NCBI RefSeq assembly: GCF_009674565.1
Contig: NZ_WKJL01000010.1
Coordinates: 124,001-188,000, forward strand
DNA from: Duganella aquatilis
Lineage (GTDB): Bacteria; Pseudomonadota; Gammaproteobacteria; Burkholderiales; Burkholderiaceae_D
DNA length: 64,000 nucleotides
Reading direction: 5' to 3'
A program made the translations under genes and the position numbers. Below the pieces are notes generated by a model. It saw only the letters and a program-made list of their open reading frames with translations. It was not told the DNA's origin and made no database searches. The first letter of the stretch is position 1, and each line of letters begins with the position of its first letter. Below, piece by piece: positions 41,252-48,738 of the stretch.

Positions 41252-44018
41252 AATAATAGCCCTGGATCTCGTCGCAGCCGTTGCGGCGCAGGCAGTCCAG
41301 CTGGCTGGCGGTCTCCACGCCCTCGGCGATCACCCGCAACTTCAGGTTGTGGGCCAGCGCGATGATCGACACCACGATGGCCGCCTCGTCGCCGTCGCCG
41401 ATATCGCTGACAAACGAACGGTCGATCTTCAGCACGTCGATGGGGAAGTGGCGCAGATAGGAAAAACTCGAATAGCCGGTGCCGAAATCGTCGATCGACA
41501 GCGCCAGTCCCAGCGACTTGAGCTTGTGCAGCAGCTCCACCGCCTGCGTCACATCGTGCATGAACAGGCCCTCGGTCAGCTCGATGTCGAGGCAGGCCGG
41601 CGGCAGCCCGGTCTGGCGCAGCACCTCGGCGATGGAACTGACCAGCTGTGGCTCGCCGAACTGGCGCGGCGACAGGTTGACAGCGATGCGCAGCGCGCCG
41701 AAGCCGGCGTCGATCCAGGCGCGCGCCTGGCTGCAGGCCTCGCGCAACACCCACGCGCCGATCTCGACGATTAAGCCGGTCTCCTCGGCCAGCCCGATGA
41801 AGCGGTGCGGCGCCACCATGCCCAGCTCCGGATGCTGCCAGCGCAGCAGCGCCTCCATGCCGACCACCCGGCCGCTCTGCACATCCACCTGCGGCTGGTA
41901 GTGCAGCACGAATTCCTGTCGCTCCAGCGCGCTGCGCAGGGCGCTCTCGATGCGCAGCCGCTCGCGCGCCTCCTCGTTCATGGTCGGCTCGTAGAACTGG
42001 ACATTGTTGCGGCCCAGCTTCTTGGCGCGGTACATGGCGATGTCGGCGTGCTCGATCAAACGCTGGGCCGAGGTGCCGTCGGCGCCGTACACCGCCACGC
42101 CGATCGAGCAGGTGACAAAGAACTCCTTGCCCTCCAGCATCACCGGCTGGGTCACGGCGCGCATGATGCGCTGCGCCACGTCGTGCGACAGCGCCTGCTC
42201 CGGGTACTCGGTCAGGATGGCGACAAACTCGTCGCCCGACAGGCGCGCCACGGTGTCGCTGTCGCGCACGCTGTCCTGCAGCCGCTGCGCCACCGTCTGC
42301 AGCAGCTGGTCGCCGGCCTTGTGGCCCATGCTGTCGTTGACGAACTTGAAGCGGTCCAGGTCGATCAGCATGACCCACAGCGGCTTGCCGCTGCGGTTGG
42401 CAAACGCCACCGCCTGCGCCAGCCGGTCCTGCAGCAGCACCCGGTTGGGCAGGCCGGTCAGCACGTCGTGGTGGGCGATGTGCTGGATGCGCTGCTCGGC
42501 CAGCTTGCGCTCGGTGATCTCGGTGCCGGTGCCGCGGTAGCCGCGGAACTGGCCGCGGCGGTCGTACACCGGCTCGCCGCTGGTGAGGAACCAGTGGGTC
42601 TGGCCGTCCACGCCCAGCAGCGAATACTCCAGGTTGGAGAACGGCAGGTGCGCCTCCAGCGTGGCCTTGTGGTCGCGGCCGTTGCGGTTGTCCCACTTGT
42701 CCGGCTGCGCCTCCCAGCGCGTCTTGCCGAGGAAGGCCTGCGGATCCTGCTTGCCCTTGTCGAAGAAGCCGCCGGTGATGTTGGTGAAGCGGAACTGCTC
42801 GTCCTGCTCCCAGTACCAGTCCGACGACAGCGCCAGCAGGCGGCGGAAGCGGTGCTCGCTCTCCTGCAGCGCCTCCTCGGTGCGCTTGCGGGCGGCGACG
42901 TCGTCGGCCAGCTTGTCGTTGCTGAGCTTGAGCGCGTGGGTGCGCTCGTCCACCAGCCGCTGGACCCGCACCGAACGCCGCGCCAGCGAATTGACGAAGG
43001 CCGCCGTCAGCAGCGAGAACAGCAGGCCGCCCAGCAGCGTCGACAGCGAGCCCAGGTGGTGCGGCAGGAACGGCCGCTCCAGCGGCGTCACCTGCACATG
43101 CCAGGACTTGCCGGCGGCGTTGAAGGTGCGCACATAGGGCTCGCGGTAATCGAAGGCCAGCCAGCGCTGCAGCCAGTGCGGCGCCGGCACCTCGCCGCTG
43201 GCGCGGCCGCGCGTGTAGACCAGGTTGGCCGGCCGCAGGTCGTCGCCGATGTAGACCTGCACCAGCAGCTCCGGGTCGTCGAGCAGGTCGGCCGCCAGCA
43301 GGATCTTCTGGATCAGGTCGGTGGAGCGGATGACCGCGCTGGTGTTGCCCAGCCACGCCGCGCGGCGCCGTTCCACCGTGCCGAGGTCGGCGCCGGCGCG
43401 GTACACCGGCAGCATCAGGACAAAGCCCTGCTGCTGGGCCCGTTCCTGCGCCAGCCGCATCAGCGGCGTGGTGCGCGGCTGGCCGCTGTCGACCGCCTCG
43501 GCGATGGCGCGCGCCATCGGCGCCAGCGAGGCGACGTCGAGGCCGAAGGCGGCCTCGTTGCCCTCCAGCGGCTCCAGGTAGTCGACGATGACGTGCTGCG
43601 CGCGCGGCGCCAGCGGCAGGTTGCCGGCGTCGTGCAGCTGGTAGCCGGGATAGCGCAGCCGCATCTCGGCCTCGTAGCGGCGCGCCGCGGCGTCGTCCAG
43701 CACGCGGTGGAAATTGAAGGCCTGGACAAAGGGATAGCGCTCCAGCAGCGGCTGCGTGAAGCTGGCGAACTGCTCGCGGCTGACCACGCCCATCGTCTTG
43801 AACACGCCGTTGAGGATGGTCACCAGCTCCAGCGTGTCGTCCATGCCGCGGCGGATGGCGGCGGCGCGCATATGGCCGCGCTGCTGGAAACTGAGCTCCA
43901 TCTTGCTGTACTCCAGCGCGCTGACGGCGATGAACAGCAGGCCGGTGACGGCCAGTCCGGTCAGCAAGGTCAGGATGGCGGCCAGCGAGATCCGGGAGGT
44001 TTTGCGGGAAGACGGCAT
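41166..44018 (-). CDS. CHASE-PAS-GGDEF-EAL cyclic-di-GMP protein
   Basis: A 950-aa inner-membrane protein. Helix 1 (about 12-35) and a helix near 330 bracket a periplasmic CHASE domain (FTQPLLERYPFVQAFNFHRV). A PAS domain (about 380-500, 'WYWEQDEQFRFTNITGG') is followed by GGDEF with active site SGDEF (about 593) and an intact I-site RDSD five residues before it, then EAL with 'MEALLRWQ' (about 721), 'LDIELTEG', 'SIDDFGTGYSS' and 'KIDRSFV'. Both domains keep key residues, so it could make and degrade c-di-GMP in response to an external signal. Confidence 0.9.
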   Translation of the reverse strand: MPSSRKTSRISLAAILTLLTGLAVTGLLFIAVSALEYSKMELSFQQRGHMRAAAIRRGMDDTLELVTILNGVFKTMGVVSREQFASFTQPLLERYPFVQAFNFHRVLDDAAARRYEAEMRLRYPGYQLHDAGNLPLAPRAQHVIVDYLEPLEGNEAAFGLDVASLAPMARAIAEAVDSGQPRTTPLMRLAQERAQQQGFVLMLPVYRAGADLGTVERRRAAWLGNTSAVIRSTDLIQKILLAADLLDDPELLVQVYIGDDLRPANLVYTRGRASGEVPAPHWLQRWLAFDYREPYVRTFNAAGKSWHVQVTPLERPFLPHHLGSLSTLLGGLLFSLLTAAFVNSLARRSVRVQRLVDERTHALKLSNDKLADDVAARKRTEEALQESEHRFRRLLALSSDWYWEQDEQFRFTNITGGFFDKGKQDPQAFLGKTRWEAQPDKWDNRNGRDHKATLEAHLPFSNLEYSLLGVDGQTHWFLTSGEPVYDRRGQFRGYRGTGTEITERKLAEQRIQHIAHHDVLTGLPNRVLLQDRLAQAVAFANRSGKPLWVMLIDLDRFKFVNDSMGHKAGDQLLQTVAQRLQDSVRDSDTVARLSGDEFVAILTEYPEQALSHDVAQRIMRAVTQPVMLEGKEFFVTCSIGVAVYGADGTSAQRLIEHADIAMYRAKKLGRNNVQFYEPTMNEEARERLRIESALRSALERQEFVLHYQPQVDVQSGRVVGMEALLRWQHPELGMVAPHRFIGLAEETGLIVEIGAWVLREACSQARAWIDAGFGALRIAVNLSPRQFGEPQLVSSIAEVLRQTGLPPACLDIELTEGLFMHDVTQAVELLHKLKSLGLALSIDDFGTGYSSFSYLRHFPIDVLKIDRSFVSDIGDGDEAAIVVSIIALAHNLKLRVIAEGVETASQLDCLRRNGCDEIQGYYFSPALPAADFEQLLIQGRTLQEPLAHPA

Positions 44019-44141
44019 GGCGCGCTTTCCGGAAGGGGTGACTCGGCGCGGGCGGGGCTGGGGACCGCAGTGATGCTAGCTAGTGTGTCACAAAAAATGC
44101 CGTGGCGACAGATTATTTGTCAAATAACCACATGGCGCGGC

Positions 44142-44936
44142 TCAGCCCCAGCGCAGCCGCAACACGATCCAGTGCGCCAGCAGCCGGTTCAGCAGCGGCA
44201 GCGCCAGGCCCCCGGTGCGCGCCACCCGGCGCTGCATGGCCAGCGCCGGCGAGGGGCCGCCGCCCTGGACCGCAAACACGATGCGGTTATTGCCGGCGAT
44301 GCCGGTAAACCCGCAGATGCGGCCCTGGAAGGCGGCGCGCAGCCGCTTCACCATGGCCGGATAGTGGGGATCGTAGCTGAACAGATTGGCCACCAGCACG
44401 CCGCCGGGCCGCAGCGCGCGCCGGCAGTCGGCGTAAAATCTGGCGCTGCCGAGCGCCGGCGGCAGGCCCTCGGCGTCGAAGCCGTCGACCAGCAGCACGT
44501 CGGCGCTGCCGGCCAGGTGCGGCATGTAGTCGACCGCGTCGGCCTGCACCACGCGGAAGCGGGCGTTGTCGCGCGGGATGGCGAACTGCTCGCGCAGCGC
44601 GATCACCGCCGGATCGAGCTCCAGCACCGTGATGCGGCTGTGCGGCAGATAGCGGTAGCAGAACTTCGCCAGCGAGCCGCCGCCCAGGCCGACCATGACG
44701 ATGTGTTCCGGCCGCGGCTGGAACAGCACGAAGCACATCATGGCCCGCACATAGCTGAGCACCAGGTGGTCCGGGCGCGACAGGCGCATCTCGCTCTGCA
44801 CCATGCCGGGCTGGAATTCCAGCAGGCGCTTGTCGCCCACGGTGCGGACTTGCGGCGGCGGGCGGTTGGCGGGTGGCGTCAAGTTTTGTCGGGATGTGGA
44901 TTTACATAGGGAATCATAGTAGCATGGCGTCAGCAC
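44142..44936 (-). CDS. Spermidine-synthase-like methyltransferase-fold protein
   Basis: A 264-aa protein. 'IVMVGLGGGSLAKFCYRYLP' is the nucleotide-binding loop, 'ITVLELDPAVIALREQF' the following acidic turn and 'ADVLLVDGFDAEGLPPALGS' the catalytic region of the spermidine-synthase fold. Many family members of this size do not make polyamines, and the usual aminopropyltransferase substrate residues cannot be confirmed by eye. The start at 44936 is the longest; a later ATG is possible. Convergent to no gene; divergent from the 91-aa gene. Confidence 0.75.
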   Translation of the reverse strand: MLTPCYYDSLCKSTSRQNLTPPANRPPPQVRTVGDKRLLEFQPGMVQSEMRLSRPDHLVLSYVRAMMCFVLFQPRPEHIVMVGLGGGSLAKFCYRYLPHSRITVLELDPAVIALREQFAIPRDNARFRVVQADAVDYMPHLAGSADVLLVDGFDAEGLPPALGSARFYADCRRALRPGGVLVANLFSYDPHYPAMVKRLRAAFQGRICGFTGIAGNNRIVFAVQGGGPSPALAMQRRVARTGGLALPLLNRLLAHWIVLRLRWG

Positions 44937-44974
44937 GGGCCAGCCCCTCGGCGGCCAACTTGGAGAGAGATACG

Positions 44975-45250
44975 ATGTTTTTAGACCACCCTACGCTTAC
45001 CGCCACCAACAGCTTCACCGAGCCGGACCGCCTGGAACGCCTGAGCCGCGTCTACGGCTACGTGGCGGCGCTGGCCGACCTGGCCGGCAAGCAGAGCTTT
45101 ATCGAGAAAGTCAGCCAGCTGCACGACCACAAGGGCACGCTGATCGTGTTCTGGCACGACGCCCCCAACGAAGACGAAAAAGCCTTCTTCACCCAGGCCT
45201 GGTCCAGCAAGATGGGCGACGGCAGCAGCAACGTCGAACACGAGGTCTGA
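44975..45250 (+). CDS. Hypothetical 91-aa protein
   Basis: TGGAGAGA precedes ATG 44975; the frame upstream overlaps the start of the divergent gene and is not used. The product is soluble, acidic and compact ('LSRVYGYVAALADLAGKQSF', 'KGTLIVFWHDAPNEDEKAFF'), and ends 'SNVEHEV'. Conserved-looking codon use. No family recognised. Followed 25 bases later by the GGAEF protein gene. Confidence 0.65.
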   Translation: MFLDHPTLTATNSFTEPDRLERLSRVYGYVAALADLAGKQSFIEKVSQLHDHKGTLIVFWHDAPNEDEKAFFTQAWSSKMGDGSSNVEHEV

Positions 45251-45275
45251 GCCCGGCGACTGACGGGCGGCGCGC

Positions 45276-46439
45276 ATGGACATCAAAACCTTGCTGCTGG
45301 CGCTGGCACTGGGCAATCTGAGCCTGTGCGCAGCGCTGTTCTTTTTTGCGGCCGGCGCCCGCCGCGCCGGCCAGGGCGCGCACGGCCACGCCACCTGGGC
45401 CCGCGCCAAGCAATGCCAGGCGCTGGCCTGGTGTCTGTTGTATTTGCGCGGCGACCTGCCGGACCTGCTGACCATCCCGATCGCCAACGCCGTGCTGTTC
45501 GCCGGCTTCGCGCTGGACGCCGCCGCGCTTTGGGAGCAGGCCGGGCGCCGCATCTGGCGGCCCTACCTGGTGCCGGCGCTGGGCGCCGCCATCGGCGTCT
45601 ACGTCGCGGCCTGGCTGCTGCAGCTGCCGGCCGGCGGCCGCATCGCCATCGGCGCGGCGGCCAGCGCCTTCTTCTTCCTTGCCGGCGCCGCCGCGCTGGG
45701 CCGCGGCTGGCGCAGCGGCAGCCTGCTGCACCGCAGCCTGGTGCTGTGGATGCTGGTGCTGACGGCGGCGGTGCTGGCGCGCGGCGTGCTGTCGCTGCTG
45801 CCGGACGGCGGCCGCTGGCTGAATCCGGTCGCGGTGCAGGCGGTCGGCGTCATCGCCCTGTATTTAATGATGCTCGGCAACGCCTTCGGCTATCTGCTGC
45901 TGGCGCGCGAGCAGGAGCGCGGCGAGCTGGCGCGGCTGGAAGTGGTCGATCCCCTGACCGACGTGCCGAACCGGCGCGGCTTCTACACCGCGCTGACGCC
46001 GTGGATCGCGCTGGCGCGCCGGCCCGGCATGCCGACCGCGCTGATCATCCTCAACCTGGACCAGTTCAAGCGCGTCAACGACAGCTACGGCCACACCGCC
46101 GGCGACGTGGTGCTGAAAGCCATGGTCGACGTCTGCAAGAAGCAGCTGCGCGATTCCGACCAGATGGGCCGCCTGGGCGGCGCCGAATTCGCCATCCTGC
46201 TGCCGCGCACCTCGCTGGAGGATGCCAGCATGGTGGCGGAGCGCATCCGCCACGCCGTCGCCGCGCTGCCGGTCAAGGCGGAAAAGGCCATCATCAACAT
46301 GACGGCCAGCCTGGGCGTGACCACCATCCGCGCCGAAGACAGCACCGTCAGCCTGTTCAAGCGCGCCGACGAGGCGCTGCAGGCGGCCAAACAGGCCGGC
46401 CGCAATCGCGTCGCGGAAGCTGAAGTCATCAAGACGTAA
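45276..46439 (+). CDS. Membrane protein with degenerate GGDEF (GGAEF) domain and intact I-site
   Basis: A 387-aa protein. Residues 1-215 contain about six hydrophobic helices (integral membrane sensor). The GGDEF domain starts at 'DPLTDVPNRRGFY'; substrate-binding 'LDQFKRVNDSYGHTAGD' is normal, but the active-site loop reads G301-G302-Ala303-E304-F305, replacing the acidic residue that coordinates the catalytic metal. The inhibitory-site motif RDSD (292-295) is retained at its canonical distance. It is therefore probably a c-di-GMP receptor rather than a cyclase. Starts 25 bases after the 91-aa gene. Confidence 0.88.
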   Translation: MDIKTLLLALALGNLSLCAALFFFAAGARRAGQGAHGHATWARAKQCQALAWCLLYLRGDLPDLLTIPIANAVLFAGFALDAAALWEQAGRRIWRPYLVPALGAAIGVYVAAWLLQLPAGGRIAIGAAASAFFFLAGAAALGRGWRSGSLLHRSLVLWMLVLTAAVLARGVLSLLPDGGRWLNPVAVQAVGVIALYLMMLGNAFGYLLLAREQERGELARLEVVDPLTDVPNRRGFYTALTPWIALARRPGMPTALIILNLDQFKRVNDSYGHTAGDVVLKAMVDVCKKQLRDSDQMGRLGGAEFAILLPRTSLEDASMVAERIRHAVAALPVKAEKAIINMTASLGVTTIRAEDSTVSLFKRADEALQAAKQAGRNRVAEAEVIKT

Positions 46440-46459
46440 CAAAGTAGGCATATCGTGCT

Positions 46460-46465
46460 TATAAT
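46460..46465 (+). promoter_or_regulatory. Candidate -10 box for ppx
   Basis: A perfect TATAAT 31 bases before the ppx start, preceded by TGCT (close to an extended -10). No good -35 is seen. Confidence 0.35.
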
Positions 46466-46496
46466 GGTGTAAATCGTTTAGTCAGATTCCAAATAT

Positions 46497-47951
46497 ATGT
46501 ACGCAGCCGTAGACCTGGGTTCCAATAGTTTTCGCCTCCACATCGGCAAGCACGATGGAGAGGCCATCCGCGTACTGAAAAGCGTGCGCGAGCCGATCCG
46601 CCTGGCCGCAGGGCTGGACAAGGACGGCAACCTGACGCCGGCCGCCATGCAGACGGCCCTCAACTGCCTGAAGAACTTCCGCACCGTGCTGGCGGCCTAC
46701 AAGCTCGATGCGGTGCGGGTGGTGGCCACATCGGCCATGCGCGTGGCGCGCAACGGCGCCGCCTTCCTGCCGGAGGCCGAACTGGCGATCGGCTACCCGA
46801 TCGAGATCATCTCCGGCGAGGAAGAGGGGCGCCTGATCTATATGGGCGTGGCGGCCGCCGTCGCGCTGCCCGGCGAACGCCGGCTGGTGATCGACATCGG
46901 CGGCGGCTCGACCGAACTGATACTCGGGCGCGGGCCGGAAATCGAGAAGGTCGAATCGTTCAGCGTCGGCACCGTCAAGCAAAGCCTGTCGTTCTTCATC
47001 GGCGGCCGGGTCGACGGGCCGTCGTTCGAAGCGGCCATCCTGTCGGCGCGCAGCCACTTCGAGGATGCGGCGCCGCCGTACCACCCGCAATTCTGGAAGC
47101 AGTGCTACGGCTCCTCCGGCACCGCGCGCACCATCGCCGACATCATCATCAAGAACGGCCTGGGGCGCGAAGTCAACGCCCAGTCGCTGGAGGCGCTGAA
47201 ACAGCGCTTCATCGAGTGCGGCCATGTCAGCAAGATCGACATGCCCGGCCTGAAGCCCGACCGCGCCTCGACCATCATCGGCGGCCTGGCGATTCTGATC
47301 GGCCTGGTGCGCGAACTGGACATCCCGCTGGTGGTGCCGATCGAGGCCGGCCTGCGCATGGGCGTGATGTGGGATTTGCACCTGCGCTCGACCAAGCGCG
47401 ATCGGCGCGAACAGTCGGTGCAGGCCTGCGTGCAGCGCTTCCACGTCGACCAGCGGCGCGCCAACCGCGTGGCGGTCGACGCGCTGGCGCTGTACGCCCA
47501 GACCAAGCCGGCCGGCGACCAGTACAACCGCCTGCTGTACTGGAGCGCGCTGCTGCACGAAATGGGCATGGTGGTGTCGCACACCGGCTACCACAAGCAC
47601 GCCGCCTACATCATCGCCAACGCCGATTTGCCCGGCTTTACCGCGCGCGAGCAGCGCACCATGAGCGGCATGATCGTCGCCCACAAGGGCAATCTGCGCA
47701 AGGTGGCCGAGGTGCTGGCCGAAACCGACTTCGCCAAGGCCATCGTGGCGTTCCGGCTGGCGGTGCTGTTCATGCACTCGCGCATCGACCTCGATTTCAC
47801 CCAGATCAAGCTGCGCTTCAAGAGCCGCATCGAGCTGGAAATCCAGCGCGACTGGGTGGCCCAGCACCCCACGCTGTCCTATTGGCTGGAGAAGGAACAG
47901 GAGCAGTGGGACGAAGTGGGTGTAGACTTCCTGATCCGGACCAGCGGCTAA
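46497..47951 (+). CDS. ppx: Exopolyphosphatase (Ppx/GppA family)
   Basis: A 484-aa sugar-kinase/actin-fold phosphatase that removes phosphate from polyphosphate or pppGpp. 'YAAVDLGSNSFRLHIGK' (phosphate 1), 'VVATSAMRVARNG', 'IISGEEEGRLIYMG' and 'RLVIDIGGGSTELILG' (phosphate 2) are intact; the C-terminal HD-like half contains 'YWSALLHEMGMVVSHTGYHKH'. Ppx versus GppA cannot be settled by eye, but the length favours Ppx. Confidence 0.9.
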   Translation: MYAAVDLGSNSFRLHIGKHDGEAIRVLKSVREPIRLAAGLDKDGNLTPAAMQTALNCLKNFRTVLAAYKLDAVRVVATSAMRVARNGAAFLPEAELAIGYPIEIISGEEEGRLIYMGVAAAVALPGERRLVIDIGGGSTELILGRGPEIEKVESFSVGTVKQSLSFFIGGRVDGPSFEAAILSARSHFEDAAPPYHPQFWKQCYGSSGTARTIADIIIKNGLGREVNAQSLEALKQRFIECGHVSKIDMPGLKPDRASTIIGGLAILIGLVRELDIPLVVPIEAGLRMGVMWDLHLRSTKRDRREQSVQACVQRFHVDQRRANRVAVDALALYAQTKPAGDQYNRLLYWSALLHEMGMVVSHTGYHKHAAYIIANADLPGFTAREQRTMSGMIVAHKGNLRKVAEVLAETDFAKAIVAFRLAVLFMHSRIDLDFTQIKLRFKSRIELEIQRDWVAQHPTLSYWLEKEQEQWDEVGVDFLIRTSG

Positions 47952-47963
47952 CCAGGAGACGCC

Positions 47964-48734
47964 ATGCACGACAGGATTACTCGCTATTGCGCTTGCATGT
48001 TGCTAGTCCTGTCGCCGGTGGCGGCTGCGGCCAGGGACAGCGTCACCCTGTGCTACGAGGCGCAGGACGTCAAGCCGTGGCGCACCGAGAAGGGCGGCGG
48101 CCTGAATTTCGCGCTGCTCAAGATGGTCGAACAGCGGCTCGACATCCATTTCGATTTCCAGAGCATCCCGTGGAAGCGCTGCCTGGCGCAGCTGAAGGCC
48201 AACGCGGTCGACGGCGCCTTCGCGGTCAGCTACAAGGCCGACCGCCGCGAGCTCGGTGAATATCCCGGCGGCCAGGAAGTCGACGCCTCCAAGCGCATGC
48301 ACACCGACAGCTACGTAGTGCTGCGCCGCAAGGGCAGCCAAGTGACGTGGGACGGCAAGCAGTTCAGCCACCTGGACGGCGCCATCGGCTTCCAGCTGGG
48401 CTACTCGGTGGGCGACGTGCTGCGCGCGCAGAACCTGGAGGTGGACGAGGGCAGCCAGCGCGCCGACGAGCTGGCGCGCAAGCTGATCGCCGGCCGGCTG
48501 GCCGCCGCGGCGGTGGGCGGCAGCGACGCCGCCGGCCTGATGCGCGGCCCGCTCGGCGCGCAGCTCGATCAGCTGCCGATTCCCATCATCGAGAAACCGT
48601 ATTTCCTGATCCTGTCACACGCGCTGGTGGCGTCCAGGCCGCAGCTGGCGGCGCGCATCTGGAGCGAGATGGAACAGGCCCGCAACAGCCCGGCCTACCG
48701 CAAGCTGGCGGAGGCGCAAGGAGTCCATCATTGA
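47964..48734 (+). CDS. Periplasmic solute-binding protein (family 3-like)
   Basis: A 256-aa protein with a signal peptide (MHDRITRYCACMLLVLSPVAAAA). 'VTLCYEAQDVKPWRTEKGGGLNFALLKMV' and 'QSIPWKRCLAQLKANAVDGAF' are the two-lobed SBP_bac_3 pattern, but no permease or ATPase is nearby. CAGGAG precedes the ATG. It is followed by a hybrid kinase and a receiver on the same strand with 4-base spacing and overlap, so it probably presents a ligand to the kinase rather than to an ABC transporter. Confidence 0.82.
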   Translation: MHDRITRYCACMLLVLSPVAAAARDSVTLCYEAQDVKPWRTEKGGGLNFALLKMVEQRLDIHFDFQSIPWKRCLAQLKANAVDGAFAVSYKADRRELGEYPGGQEVDASKRMHTDSYVVLRRKGSQVTWDGKQFSHLDGAIGFQLGYSVGDVLRAQNLEVDEGSQRADELARKLIAGRLAAAAVGGSDAAGLMRGPLGAQLDQLPIPIIEKPYFLILSHALVASRPQLAARIWSEMEQARNSPAYRKLAEAQGVHH

Positions 48735-48738
48735 CCAC

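Noticed and set aside
41805..44909. Plus-strand open frame of 1034 codons opposite the CHASE-GGDEF-EAL gene
   Set aside because: No recognisable domains; the minus strand carries SGDEF, EAL and CHASE signatures over the same bases.
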